Origin: Patiria miniata
Taxonomy: Eukaryota; Echinodermata; Asteroidea; Valvatida; Asterinidae
DNA: 64,000 bases
Assembly (NCBI RefSeq): GCF_015706575.1
Contig: NW_024037070.1
Coordinates: 4,211,874 to 4,275,873 of the forward strand
Reading direction: 5' to 3'
This document shows, in pieces, positions 39,601 through 54,600 of the stretch (its first letter is position 1; every line of letters starts with the position of its first letter). The notes beneath the pieces are model-generated. The model saw only the letters and a list, made by a program, of their open reading frames with translations. It had not been told where the DNA came from and ran no database searches. The position numbers and the translations under genes were made by a program.

Positions 39601-42600
39601 CTGAAAAGGCTCGTAAACGCAAGAGTATATTATAAACCAATGAAAAACATCCTTATAATCTTAAAACGTTTTGCTCAAATAACTCAGGGGAAAAGGGGCC
39701 AGGAATCCCCTCAGAATACACCACAGAGCATCTAGAATTCTAAATTTTCCGGGCCCTAAGCGGGCCCCGGACCCCACGCCGTAAGACAGGCGTGATCCGC
39801 CCTCGCATTAGTCCTCGGAGCAAAAGCCACAACGCACCGTTGCAACAGTTTACAAAAAGAAGTCAATACAATTCCTTTTCCAAAATAAAAAGCAAGAAAA
39901 TATAATAGACGTAAAATGGTTTTCGACTTTCAAGCACACAGTAACTTAAAAATTGTAAAAGTAAGAGTATGTTTTAAAAAAATCCTTAAAATCTTAAACA
40001 CTTTTGCTCAACTAATTCAGGGGAAAGGAGCCAGGAATGGCCTCAGATTGCACCACAGAGCATCTAAAATCAAAAATTTCTCGGGGCCCTTAAGCGGGCC
40101 CCGGACCCCACGCCGTAAGGGCTTCGCGCTCCGCGCTCGCATTAATTCTCGGAGCAAATAATTTTGCTCCAACAGTGTGCCCCCCGTCTAAAAAAATCCT
40201 GGATCCGCGCCTGGGTTTAAAGGGCAATTCCACGGTTACTCACGTTACGAAAATGTAACATGAGTAACCGATTTTGTGCGTCTTGTTTATCATACATAAC
40301 ACATTTTTTTGGATGTCATCTTTGGTGCTTAGGTAGGTCTAGGTCTACTCTATCTACCATAGGTATAACAGTTATTAAACCTTTTCAGTAAGGTAATTAC
40401 AGCCCAAGGAAACTCAAAAGTACATCAAAAATGTAGCGTGAGTAACTGTGGAATTGCCCAAAAGAAGATTAAGGACAGCTAGAGACAGAAAATTGAATGT
40501 TTCGGCCAAAAACATAAACAGAAGGCCCTAATGGAAATTATTAAAAATGATGAAAAGATCAGAGATAGGCCCTAATATTTGGATGACTGATGACTCCAAA
40601 TTACTATGCCAATCTAGAGACAACTAATAGGAGTGAACAAAAGACAACGGGAAAATTTTAAGAATTTACATTCATGTTTCATCTCTGAAGTAAACTTAAT
40701 TGATTAGCAAGGCCAAAAAAAAAAAATACTCGGTCTCTGGTCAGCGCGCGCGTCGATTTTAATCATGCGCGTCAACCTTTTTTTCTTCTTCAAATTAACA
40801 CGGAAGCTACAACAGCGCCCTCTTTTGCCGCGCCTCCTCAAATTTTTGTACCAAGGAGCACCAAGGAATGGGGAAATTGCACCAAGGCAAATGATAAAGG
40901 GCACCAAGGCAAATTATGGAGGACACCAATGTATAATGAGGACACAAAAAAGCAAAATAGTACCCACCTTGTCTGTACAATACAAGCTTGAAAAAAAAAA
41001 GCCACCAAAAAAAAAAAAACCCGCGTCGCCGCATCAATTCCGGAACTTCGGTCTGACCAGAGACCGACTATTTTTTTTTTTTTGGCCCAATGCCCACATG
41101 TAGGTTTCTTTATTAATCTCAATGTCTCTTTTTAGAATAGAAATTTTTAATATGCTCTTAATAATTTAATATGCTCTTGTTCTTGGCCATGTTCATCATG
41201 ATCTTTCAACTGCCACTCAAGGATCTTGCTGAGTTTTTGAAGATTGATTTTTCCACACCACTTACTTTGGGATGACTAACAATTTGATAGTAATTTCAAG
41301 AATTGGCCCACATTGAGCAATTTACTAATACGCTGACCTACTTCAGTGATCCCGTACGGCCCGATTCTTGTGTTTTAAAATTCAGGAATTGATCAGTCAA
41401 TAACAGGGGCGTTTATCCAGCACTGGCAGTTGACAGATGTGGAACAGCGTGTGTTGGTGCAGTATAAGACACGAAAGCAAGCAATGTAAAAGGCCCAGTT
41501 ACAAAAATCACAAACCTGTGCGGGCTATGAAGTGAGGCCCACGACCCATTTGACTGAGGCTAGACAAATCTAACAAAAGAATCATTGGCTAATATTGTTT
41601 ACAATTTGCAACTTGACTCCATATTACTCTATGGAGTAAAGACTTAAGTGCACTCAAGACTGTTGGAGCAACCCAAAAAAAATCTTGGCAAAGTTCTGTG
41701 CTTTACGTACATATACATACTTGTACGACTCCTTGAAATACATGTATGGGCCCTGGCTGCATCTTACGAGGAAGGAACACAAATACAATCAGTGGCGTAA
41801 CTACGGGGGATGGGGTGGGGGTAGGGGTGCCTCTCTAGCAGAATGTCCATGCCCCCCCCCCCTTTCCCCGTGCCCCTCCCAATTTAAAATCTTGAATTGA
41901 AAAAAAAAATACAATGCACTGTAAAAATTATACATTCATTTGCCTTTTAGTTCCCCCCTTGTAAAATTGTTGCACCCCAGGTGCCACCTCCCCAAGAAGT
42001 TCGACCCTACTTTCGCCGCTTCTTACAATCCAAGGTAGTAATCATATAATTCATACCGGCGGTACCCCATCTCATTATACCTTACACTCCGATAACATCT
42101 TCCTGGTGCACAGACATTATGCTGCAATGCACATTATGTACTGCAAGGATCTACAACTACAGTACACTATGCATTTTGCACTGATCAATACTTCCAAGCC
42201 CAGCACGGTGTTCAACGAATACAAATGATAATATTGGGACGACTGTGCATATAAATCCTAAGTAATAGGCTCTACACACAGAAATTCTGCAAAAAAATAA
42301 ACAAAAAAATTAATTTAGCGATACTTCATCCATGGCCACCTCTCTGATACCTCGCAAATTTAAGCAAATCCAATGTATCGCTGAATGCAAAGTAACACTC
42401 TCGAGTCGTCGTTTCATCATCCTCGGTTGTTTACTTTACATTTGCCTGAAGCAGTTGATGGTCTGTATTTCCCTAGACGAGCGCTTTTCAACGTGCCACA
42501 AGACAGTGACGACATTTTCTTGCTTCCATATGGTCCGATTTGACCGCCAATCATATCAACCATCAATTCTACATGGATTTAATGGAGGGAACACGGGGGA

Positions 42601-45600
42601 CAGACTGTACAGTTTATCTAACTGTACATGAAAGTATGTACACATTTATGCAAAACAATTGTTCTTTAATTAATTAATTAAATGAGCAAAAGGAATATTT
42701 TTGTTATTTCATTTTTCTGTTAGTGCAAATATACATGTATTGACAGCTTAGGATAAATCAATTGAAAAAGGTTGTGTCAAATACAGACACTGATTTATCT
42801 ATTAATTGTTGACAAGGAGTCTAGGCACTTTAAATGTAATTTTCATCATTAATTAAAACCCTCCTTTGCAATCATACATTCTGTGCCACTCAATCGAGTG
42901 ATGTTTTCAACAGTTAAGATCTCTCAGGCAGCCTACATATAGCAGGATTGACTGGCTGTGATGACTGTTTAATGTAACTTCTATGCTTTGACTGTAGATG
43001 ATTAATAATAAGCCAGCTGTGCCTACCACTTGTCCGCTTTTGTCTGTTGAATGAATTTGACTAGTCACAGTGCTTGCTCAAAATATTATCTGACTGTTGG
43101 TGACTAGCCTGTGTAAGGCATATGGCAGGGGAAGAAGATTGAGTTAGCTCAGTGGTCGAGTGGTAAGACGTCTGCACTAGAAAGCAGGAGGTCGTGGGTT
43201 CGAGTCCCACCCGAGTGATTTTTTCCAACTTTCACTCGGGAGGTAACACACTGAGTATACAGTGTTTATACGTCGTCGGTGAAGGGCAAAACCTAATTTG
43301 ATTTACATCACCCCGACGCAAAATTCCGCCTTGTATGAATAGTTTATGCAGCACCTGCTGCTATGTACATCAGATTCGAACCAGCCAACCGATCCCGTTA
43401 GCTCAGTGGTCAAGTGGTAAGACATCTGCAATAGAAAGCAGGAGGTCGTGGGTAACAGTCCCACCCGAGTGATTTTTTTTCCAACTTTCACTCGGGAGAT
43501 TACACAGTGAGTATACAGTGTTTATACATCGGTGAAGGGCAAAACCTAATTTGATTTACATTACCCCAACGCAAAATTCCACCTTATGAAAGGATTGAGT
43601 TTGTGACTGTCTGTGACTGTTCAGATAGCACGAGGGTTAAAGATGGGTTTTAGAAAAATATGTAAAGAAAACATAATGCCGGCAAATATTTTATACTGAC
43701 ATCAATGTAAGTTTCAACACTTTTTGCATTTGTGTTGTAAGAAATGTTGTACTTTCTCAAGATATCAATGACCACAAACACAAAATTGTGTGCATTTATT
43801 TCCAAAGCACACAGTGTGTAGATGTTTGTGTTGGATGTACACCAAATCCTAAAATACTCTCAGCCGAGGAGAAAATCCCTTTTAAATGTCTTTTCAAGTC
43901 CAAGACTTAGGTAGACGAATCCATGCTCCACATACCGGTATCTATCCCTGCACATAAATGGTCCAATCGGGTGTGATCTGTGAGTACATTCCCCCAAAAA
44001 AATCCCAAGTGGAGATCTACAAATTGACCTCAACAAAAAAGTAATTACAGCTGGATGCAAGTGGACGAAAATAAGATGTTTAACTGCCAGTAGGGAAAAC
44101 TGACTGACGTTACTTCAGGGTACGAAAAAATGGCAGTGAAGCTGAACTGAGCAATGACAGTGTTTTCCCCCTTGGATAGGGCTCATTTGCTGATGATCAT
44201 GCGCGGGAATTCCCAGACCGTAAAGTGACGGAGAGTAGCACTACGGCTTTAGAGGTGAGGGTGTCGGAGCGCGTATTTTAGGAACGTGGGATAAATACGT
44301 ACGGTAGGGCAGACCATGCATTAAATCATGGAAGGCTCCAAAACCCCTCGGGCTAAGAACAGAAATTGGCTGCATGGAGTGGAGGGAGTTATCGTGTATC
44401 CAATAAAAAATTATAGTCTAGAAGAGGTGTACTCTGCGGTGTGCCACGATGAGAGACATGAATATTTTACACTGTTTCAAATTCAGCATGCCGGTATAAT
44501 GATTCCACGTACCGGTATGTTTTGGCATTGCAGATTGCAAACAAGGAATGTAGCAAATACAACTCAAAAATATATCCAGAAAGCAATTCACACTCACACA
44601 CATGATTTATTCTGCTGGTATGATTTCAGGCCAGACCGCTGTCTTGGAAACGAGAAAGCAGTGAATTTCAAAATGAAATGCTTTTTAAAAACAGACAGCA
44701 CAAGCGTGATGTTCAAAAATGTGTTGATGCCTGTGCATGCGGGTTTAGATTGACACATAATTCAGATTAATTGGTTAAAACTAACCTTCCAAAATCCTCC
44801 AAAATGCTCTTTGCAAAATGGAGGATTTCTCAGGCTGAGGCTATATGGAAAACAAATTGTGGCTGATTTGGAGGATGCACTGTGTCAAGGCAGGCCGGAC
44901 CTTGTTGTTTATGCTCAGCAGTGCATAAATTTAGGCCTAGATTATACTTGAAATCCTCCAGGATGTCACTGGCTCTGTCTCAACAAATCGACAGTAATTG
45001 CTGGAAGATTTTGTAGGACTGAGGCAACTCACCCCTCCAAGGACCACATTCAAGAAATAACGGATGGTTCTGGAGGATTGAGGCTGTAAGCAATTTTTAC
45101 AAGGAGGCAGATGGAGGATTTTGCAGGATTGATGTTGCATTCTAGCAAAAGTGCCTAGGGTTTAATATATGACACATGTATGTGGACATTTTTAGGACTC
45201 CAAAATTGTAAAAAAAATCATATCATGAGGTATAAAACGTTTGAGAAATGAGTAATTGACCTATCGTCATTTGCGAGTTAGCCACGCCCCTTAGACAACC
45301 CTAATTTTGTACAATCAGTTTTGTTTGTCTGAGATTTTGCGCGTTCTGCGTCCATTTGCTTATCAAGTAATTGGACAATATTTCACAAGCTGCGTTGACG
45401 CTTTTCTACCGCGATGGCATTTTTTTTATGCCAAGCCAACAAAACACTTTGAAAATGTATGAGGACTTAGCACATTTTTTTATTGATAGCCAGAGCCAAA
45501 GCTATACAAAGCAAGTATACTAAAATAGCTCGCAGGTGTCTATTTACCAACTACACAGTAGACTTCTGTCACCACTACTCAATATCTGAAAGGTGAGCTA

Positions 45601-48600
45601 CGGTATAAACAAATTGCCAACAAAAGAGAGACACACATATCAAGTAACTATTGCCTGTCCAAAAGGATTCAAATGGCTCGATTGCCAAAGCCAGAGTCAG
45701 AAATATCAGGTGTCTCTTTGAGAAAACAATTTGAGGGTGAGGGTGGGGGGAGGGAGAGAAGGGGGGGGGGAGAAGGGGGGCTTGAAGGAAGCAAGCAGCT
45801 CAGTTGGCTGGATCTTTCAATTATTCTAAGTCAACATGACCCACAGTGCAAACCATGCTAGTATTTCACTGCCTCCTTACCGGTAGGTGAAAATTCCAGA
45901 CACCGACACTGCAAATTAAATTTCCTTGAGTCTTTTTCTTTCTTTTTTAATGCTAGACATTGATTGATTTGTAGAATCCAATTGACTAAACTGAGATCTC
46001 ACACAGAGTCTTCGTAGGTGCAATGATCTTCCACTTCAGCTTAAAACAGATGGAGTTAATGAAATTCTGTTTTTGGAAAAGGAATTCGATTTTGAAGCAA
46101 ACCCTGTTATTAAAGGGAAAATACAACATTTGCAAACAGCAAAAAATAAAACTACCGAATCATTTTGAAATACCTTGCTGGACTGTTAGTGAATGACAGT
46201 GTAAAGCATCCTGTAAAATCATGGCACCTGGTATACTGTCATTTTCAAGAAAAGTGGTATTTTTGTATCAATTTCCAACGCTGATCGGCCGATCAGCGTT
46301 GGAAACAACTGGCTTTTTTTTCAAATACTGGCCCCAATTGACCATCGCACTTGTTTGCAATCGATTACAAACCTATGAACGGGTACGAGCCAGCTAGACT
46401 GGATCCCTGACCTTACAATTCCCCAATGTATGTAAACTGCTCTGTTTCTTCTTATATGGAGTCAGGGAACCAGACTACAGGAAAATGATCGTTTTTCTTG
46501 GTTTTTATAGCATTTTCGAACCCAAAACCTCAAAAAAGTCAGTGTAACTATATTTGCTATATATTTCCAACCCCCCAATTCCTTCCATTTCTGAAAATTA
46601 CAGCAAAAGCAAATGATGTATATTCCCTTTAAATGAGTACAAAATAAAACGTTAGCTCAGAATAAGACATTTTGTAATATTATCTATAAAAATTAAAAAT
46701 TGGCTTATTCTGAGCAAATTTCTATGAAAAATTCTATGCTACAGTATTTGGACTGAAAGGATTTTGCGCCATTTTCAGTTGCCAACCACTGCATGATGGA
46801 CTGATAACATTTGAAACAGATGTGTTTACACTGTTCTTAAGGCTGAAGTGGCCGTTTCGGATGTTTTAAAATTGGGCAATTAGCCTACCGGGAACAGAAA
46901 ATACTGTCTGTCATATTAATGTGTGCCCAGCTAACTATCAGCTAAGAAACAATCATTGGAAATACATTTATCGTATGACATTTTGATCAATTGGTAATTT
47001 GATATATATACAGTCAAATCTCGTTAGTACAAACTCTGTTAATACAAAATTCTGGTTATAACAAACATAAAGCCTTAGTCCCGACTGTGCATTTATGTGC
47101 ACAATGAATGGGACTAATGTTCCTCTTAATACAAAATTTTGATATACCAAACAATCTGGCTAGGTCCGAACGAGTTTGTATTAACGAGACTCGACTGTAT
47201 ACAAGTTTACATTCTGTGCCAAGTTGTCCTTTCAGTCAAAATCAATCAAGTGACTGTTTTCAACAGTTAAGAGCTCCCAGCCTACATACATGTAAAGCAG
47301 GATTGACTGGATGTGACTGTTTATGTAGCTTGATACAGCTATGCTTTGAGGCGATTGATAAGCCAGCTGTGCCTAATCACTTGCCTGCTTTTGTCAGTTG
47401 ACTGAATTTGACTAGTCACAGTGCTTGCTTGAAATATGATCTGACTGTTAGTGGCTAGCCTGTGTAAAAGGCATGGCAAGGGAATTAAGAGGATTGATTT
47501 TTTGGACTGTCTGTGACTCTTAAAACAGCCGGAGGGTATTAGACCAAGTGAAGTGTTCAAACAGTGAACACACATTCCATTCAACTAAGGTACAGTTTTC
47601 AGTAAAATTTAAATGAGGGCATTTGATTCAGTATTAGTGTCGTTTTAATTATTCCAGAATTTATTTCCCTCAAGGCTATTGTACAGACATACTGTCTACG
47701 GAATTACCTATCTCACTGGCTGCCGCTATGACGTTGCGCATGTCTCCATTCTAACAAGCGCGCTCCGTAATCAATCCTTTTAACTAATCATGCATGATGG
47801 CCTAGCCAACCTCATCAATTTACTGCAAAGGATGTCAAATGTGACACAGAGATGTGTTTTGTTTCGCGATCATGGAATAAAAAAAAATGAATGGTGGTAC
47901 AATTGTATTGTGTTGCATTGAGGGAATTGTATTACATTGCGTTTTGATTTTATGTCATTGATACACCAACGCCTAAGGGAATTGTTATCTAACTCACAAT
48001 TATTGGATACATCATGTACATGGTTCCATCTACATGTAACAGAGAATACAACACTTAACCGATAACAATTTTCAATTTTAAAAATTTTAAATTTTTATAC
48101 AATGTACATGTAGGTATGCATGTAGGTTTAATTACATCTTTTCTTTCATGTACATGTACATGTACAACATTTTATCATCTTTGTTCCCGACATACGTTTT
48201 ATGTATTTCACATTTAAATCTCAAATTCTTGTTAATCACACTTTTTTTCAATCTTGGGACATTAGTGTAGCTATGATCCAAAATACTAACCCAGACTATG
48301 GGAAAAAAAGGGTAGGGGAAAAAAAAAAGAGTCCATAAAATTTCTGAACACTGTTCACCAAAACATACATGTACCGGCGCGGTACGGAGTACATACATTG
48401 TACATATGTGTACATGGTAATTAATACATATTCAGGCTACTAATACAGGTGTACAATTTGTGTATTATATTCCTGACAATTTTTTTGTGGAGGTATTTTA
48501 AGATATCAAGCACTTTGGAATCAAAACAGCAATTTGCAATTTTTTTTGGCTTCATTTACATTATTTGGCATCGGAGTATTGGTCACATTTATTGTGTGAA

Positions 48601-51600
48601 CAATTTGTTTTTAACTGTGAAGTGGCTGAGGCACATTCCACGATGTCTCTTGAGCTGGGGAGGAACCGTCTCTCGAACAAACACCTGCCCCATCATGCAT
48701 ACATTCAGGAAACACAATACGAGGCTTGCCTCACTAGGTACGTCACCATGTACGTCACCACGTCCGTCGGGTCTGGGGGCAAAATACCGACTTTTTTCCT
48801 TTCCCTGACATGTTTTCAAACTTTACACAGGTCTGCAAACAGGATCGGGGAGCAATGTTGAAGATGCCAGACGGCGATAAGGAACGAGATCCGAACACTG
48901 GGATTATTTGTCGGCAAGGACGTGCCGTTGAATGATTTCGGGCTGGAGATGTTTGATCAACGGTCGCGGCGTACATGAATAGGAAGACAATACGGGAGGA
49001 ATACAATCTAAATGTCAAAGGAATAAAACATGTGGATAAACATCCTCTGATAAATAAGGCATTAGACATGTACATTTTGTGACTTTTTTATGCAGGAAGT
49101 GTTCGCGGTTCTGTTGTTTATTTTCAACTAATCAATCTGTGAATTTTCTTCTTTTTTTAAGCTCTGGCAGGTGCTTCTACATGTACCTGTCATTTGGTGG
49201 TCGCTCGGTCTGTCTGTCTGTCTGTCCCCGGAAAATTGACCAAAATATTTGACTAATTGACCAAAATATTTGACTAATTGACCAAATGCCATGCCGTCGT
49301 TATACAATACACTCTTGCTGATGGTTTCGGAACAGCGATTTTGTTTCAAACAATGCGCATGCGCGTCTATTTTGCATATAAAGTGAGGCATTCCTGAACC
49401 GGGCCATACAGAGCTCATTGTGCTATTACTGTTTCTGGATACTGTAGACGCTGGACAATTTTTTTGTAAATGATATATTTTGGAGAGAAAAAAATGATAC
49501 GTATACTTTTGAAACACTCACTTTTGAAAAATACATGTTAAATTCAAATTATTCAAATTCACAAGATCTGTCAAATCAGTTGTGACTAATATTTTTATCT
49601 TACAAGAAAATGTTTTCAAAAGGTCTGAATGTCGTGAACTGAAAAATGTAATACTTCCTTCAAAATGAGAACTACCAGGTACATTTGTACGTGGAGGAGT
49701 AAAAATTTCTAGACATACAATTTCTATTTTGTTTTTACTGTTTTAGTACATAAAATATGTGTTATTAAAAAAAAATGCTTCACTTATGCCTTAATTAATT
49801 GCATCACAGACATGAAACCTACAAGCCCAAACTTAACTGGCATAGGTGTATGAAACCTACAGTTTTGTTCCCTGAGGCAATTTGAATACTATTATTCATG
49901 GCTCCCACATTCTTTTTATGCCCTGTATGGAAACAGCTACCGGTATAAGCACTACATTTATAATACATCTTAATTAACCAGTTTATTGATGACAATTATG
50001 TTCATGTGAAATGTACCGGTACATGTATAGCCATAAAAAAGATGATGAATAGCCATAAAATAAAGGACCATATGCCATGTGTACATAACATGTGAACCTG
50101 ATTTCTTGGCATTTGAACAGTTTTCTCCGTGGTTTGTAGATTTTTTAAGGAGGCAGAATTTCTCAGTTCAGTTTTAGCTCTATTAGTAGCAGAACAGCAT
50201 GTGTTAATTCCTATTACGGTAAAAAAAAAACACACATAAATAAAAAATTAGGCCAAAAAAAAGAAGAAGAGATATCAGGCATATTCAGAAAGCGAAACCA
50301 GAGTTGAAATTGGGGAAAATAAAAACACCGAACAATTACAAAGTATTTTCTATGTAATTGTGACTGTACAGTAATTGTAATTTAGCAAATTTGTCTCGTG
50401 AATTCACAGCCTGTTATGATCAGCTTTGCACAGCTCACTATAGCGCAGAGCAATGAGAAGCGTAGTACAGGCAAATACTTCACGTGAAGAGGACTGGCCA
50501 TGCACTCATGTTTAATGCATGACCGGATCATGATATCACCGGTATGCATGACCAGTCATGCATCGGCAATTCATCCTATCTTGACGAGGCAACGCGACCG
50601 CATCCTCCGCGGATGCCATGACGATATGACTCCCTGGCTCTTAACTCTGATTGGGTGCTTAGATACTAAGCGCTATAATTGCTATCATTGCAACAGCCTG
50701 CGTACTATATCAACACTACAAGCACGGGATAATGTTGTTTGTATTCCTGCAATCAGACGGGATGGTGAGAACATGTCTCGCCAAGGGGACATTTTGTGTC
50801 ATCCCACTGAGGAAAATATAACGATTCTCCATCATTTAAGCTACAGTCCATCATTTGTAATTTGTGCATTTTGTTCGTTTGAAGCAAAAAAAGAGTTCAA
50901 AATCTAATGAAGGATACTGAGCAACTAACCTAATATGAAGTTTCAGCTCAGCTTCAGCTGTCCATTCCGAGAAAAACAGCATTCTAAGATCTCAATTTCA
51001 AATCAAAAGTTACTGAATCATGTTTTGAATTGTTTTGAATTGCAGCTATACGCGACGTCGCGCACTGATCCGACGAATTATAACAACCACGCGCGCGTGT
51101 GCGTCGTTCCAATACTTGTGCGCGCTGCGCTGAATAACAAAACGAACTACTAATTTAAATTTTCCTACGGTGCATTTTAAGAATCACCGTTGGAAATGCC
51201 TTCTTTCGTTGATTACTTCAAAATGACAGCTTCCCGTAAAGAAAAATTTCACAGGGAGTTTAGTTCCCTTACTATCTTTCATCCAAGTTTGTTTTTCAAC
51301 AATAAGTACGCCAGTTACTTTTTGGATGGCTGCAAATGATGGACTATAGCTTTAAGCAACTTATTGAAATGTACACGAACAGTCCTGTTGTGCAGAAATC
51401 TTTCTTTAAGACAATTTTATCCGTAGACAATGTCTCTTCGAAGACAATGTTTTATTTCAAAGATCAAATCATCAAACATTGCCAAGCATATAAACAAAAA
51501 GTGGGAGTCAAAAACCAACTGGTTCAATATATTATTAAATTCAAGGTTGTACATTCATTTCCAGAGAGTAAAATCCATCCAATTTGTGTATGATTTCAAG

Positions 51601-54600
51601 TATACCACCTAGTGCAGATGATTTATTCCACTCCATTTTATTGTTCCTCTCCCAGAGCCACGTATGGGCTGGGTTGATCCCTTAATTAGAATAACCAATG
51701 TTCCCGCTTTAAAAGTTGACAAATTGCATGATCTTTCAAGATAAAGGACTACCCTTAATTCCTTCCCCCAACACCTACAAATAACCAGACCACATGAAAA
51801 TAAATTGGCGTGAGTTCTGCAATTTCTTTCTTCTTTTCAGCATCTTTATTATATCTAAGATCATCACTGACATCCAATACCTCAATCCCAATTTTACTCC
51901 AGCCAATGAAGAGGAAAACTAGGCTTATCCTTCTTCGCCTTGCTTTCTTCCATTTCTAGACTTCAGTGCCGTATCCAACAGGGCAATTTCCCCCAGCGTT
52001 GGGGATACTTCCCCCCCCCCCCAACTCCATTGTTTTTGCAGAGGTCTGGTGAGTGGGAAAAATCTTGGTAACCTTGTTCGGAAAACAAATATCAATTATG
52101 TCCTCCCCTCCCACACCCAAAACCTGTCTATCATCCCCTACATGACTTCTAAAGTTACATGTAACTCCCATTGCACCTCAGGACCCCCTTCTCAAGAAAT
52201 TGGGCTATCCTGCATTTTTTGTCCTCCTGCTCATCTCCATTTGCCTTCTCATGATTTCCTATGGCCCCTCCCACCCACACCCAACTTCAATAACAAGGTC
52301 CCATCCCCTCAACACAACAAAGCTCAACAGAGTTCATCCCTCCCCCAACACCACAGTCTCATGCAAGACCAGACACTGAACGACCTCGCCTGACCCCAGG
52401 AGCAGCCAGACACCCTTCAGGCTATGGAATGTTGTCGCTACGGCAACACTTTAACAACCTGTCACCACCTGTGAGGAAGTTTTCAAGAGATGACCTACAT
52501 CACCCTGGAACACCCTGCTGAGCTCTGTAGCTGCACCTCAACTCATTTCGCCCCTCCCTAGTCCCTACCCCACCCTTCCCAGTGGAGTAGGGTGGGGTTT
52601 CCTGAAACACTATATGAGGTGATTTGTCACTCTTTCAAGACTTGCAGACAAAGAGTAAAGTACATGACTGCTGAAAACCTTGAGTCATTTTTACCTATCA
52701 CATGTCTAATGAACTGATAGATTGAAAGTAATGAAACATCATCAACAATAACAGGTAACGTTGATCTGAGACCAAAAAAAAAAAAACACTTAACAAATGA
52801 TACCCACAAACTTTACTCATTTAACAAAAGAACGTGATCAACTAATGTTGACTATTAAAGCTATAGTCCATCATTTGCAGCTATCCGAAAAGTAACTGGC
52901 GAAATTATTGTTGAAAAACATACTTGGTTGAAAGATAGTAAGGGGACTAAACTCCCTGCATTGCCCTGTGAAATTATTCTTTCTGGCAAGCTGTCATTTT
53001 GAAGTAATCAACGAAAGAAGGCCTTTCCAACGGTGCGTGGAAATTTCTGTTAGTAGTTCGTTTTTTTATTCAGCGAAGCGCGCGCAAGCGTTGACATGAC
53101 GCACACGCGCGCGTGGTTGGTATAATTCGTCGGATCAGTGCGCGACATCGCGTAGCTGCAATCAGCTCAGTGACGCTGAATTCAGGCCCAATTCAAAACA
53201 TGATTCAGCAACTTTTGATTTGAAATTGAGATCCTAGAAGCTGTTTTTCTCGGAATATACAGCTGAAGCTGAGCTGAATCTTCATCAGGTTAGTTGTTCA
53301 GTACCCTTATTTAGGTTTTGAGCACTTTTGTTGCTTCAAACGAACAAAATACACAAATTACAAATGATGGACTACGGTACATCTTTAATGAAAGCAAAAT
53401 TATCACACTCCTTTTTTCTACAAAATCAGAAGCAAGGGATGGAATTCGCAATTTCAAAAAAGGTTTGAAAATATAATAAAGTGGAATGCTTTTTGTGTGA
53501 CTTTCTTTAGCTGCATTGCCATTCTATGCAAAGATATTACAAATTTATTGGGTTCAAAAGGTCTGATGATTTCAGACAAAAGATACTGTACATATAATGT
53601 ATCATGCCTGCGGGCTGAGAAGAACGTTAAGACAAACTTGATTTTTCAAGGTGTGTTGAAAGAATTGTTTGAAACACCAAAACTTTGTAGTGATAAGCCC
53701 ATCCACTTTTCATTTAGAATAGAATAAAATGAGACATTCCCGACTCTTTTGATGATTTTGCTAGGAATCTGCCTAAATCCTTGCACATCCAAAGCTGTGC
53801 AGTAAACACCAACACCTATATTCTTAATACTTCAACTGGGGATTCAAGTCCTAGTCAAAATGTCCAGGCTATACCTTCTTCAATCCTTCAAAACTCTTGC
53901 GGGATCTGGAAGGGTTAAGGATGAAAATTTCCTCACCTTTGCGACGTCTTCAAACGTGGAAAGCCTCCTTGGTTTGCTGTTCTCATTTTCATCCAGTTCG
54001 TCCGACTCGTGTCCATCCACGATGCCTTCGTCGGTGTTGGTGCTTCCCTGGCTCTTCCTGTCATCATCTTCATCGTTGTCTGGACCCTCCTCTCCCATGT
54101 TGGTCATCTGGTCAATCAGATCCTCCAGGGGGTCGCTCAGGACCCGTTCTTCCTCCTCATGGCAACCGTAGTCGAGGGCATGGTAGACGATGCGGCCCAG
54201 GGCATTCACCATCTGAGAACGGGGCCACAAGTAAGGCACATTTCAATCAAACATTTTGAGTTTGAGAAGTTGGAAGAAATCACCATTCAAAGTGGCCGTC
54301 TCCAAAAATAGAGTTGTGAAGCCAGATGTCACCAGATTAGTTAGCTAATTATTCCATATCAGTCAAATGCATGCGGCTTCCAAAAGTTTGCCATTTGGGG
54401 CCCAGATTATTTTTTTTTATTGGATTTGAAATTACTTCTGTCAACTAGGACTAGGATTTCTTAAGCCATTTCTGATAGGGTGTTGGCTGATATTGCCTCA
54501 ATGCCAATTTCAACAAATTCTTCAGCAATATCAATAATTAAAATAAAGAGAAACAAAAAATGGGTGGCTAGACAGAGTATTTCAATTTATAGAGGATTAC

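Larger units (their letters stand above)
42857..43636 (+). mobile_element. TTAA-flanked MITE, ACCCTCC/GAGGGT family, copy 2, split by SINEs
   Basis: TTAA at 42853-42856 and 43637-43640, ends ACCCTCC and CGAGGGT. Matches 30823-31153 on each side of a SINE block (43136-43600): the last shared word before is GGCAGGGGAAGAAGATTGA and the first after is GGATTGAGTTTGTGACTGTC, so AGATTGAGT is probably the target duplication. Confidence 0.8.

Noticed and set aside
43141..43215. Possible tRNA gene (box A and exact box B)
   Set aside because: The anticodon loop has eight bases, there is no matched acceptor stem, and a SINE tail follows; a second copy lies in tandem. It is a SINE head.
44328..44753. 141-codon plus-strand frame
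   Set aside because: Methionine start and fair length, but no recognisable domain, no splice or promoter support, and it lies antisense in a repeat-rich SPIRE intron.
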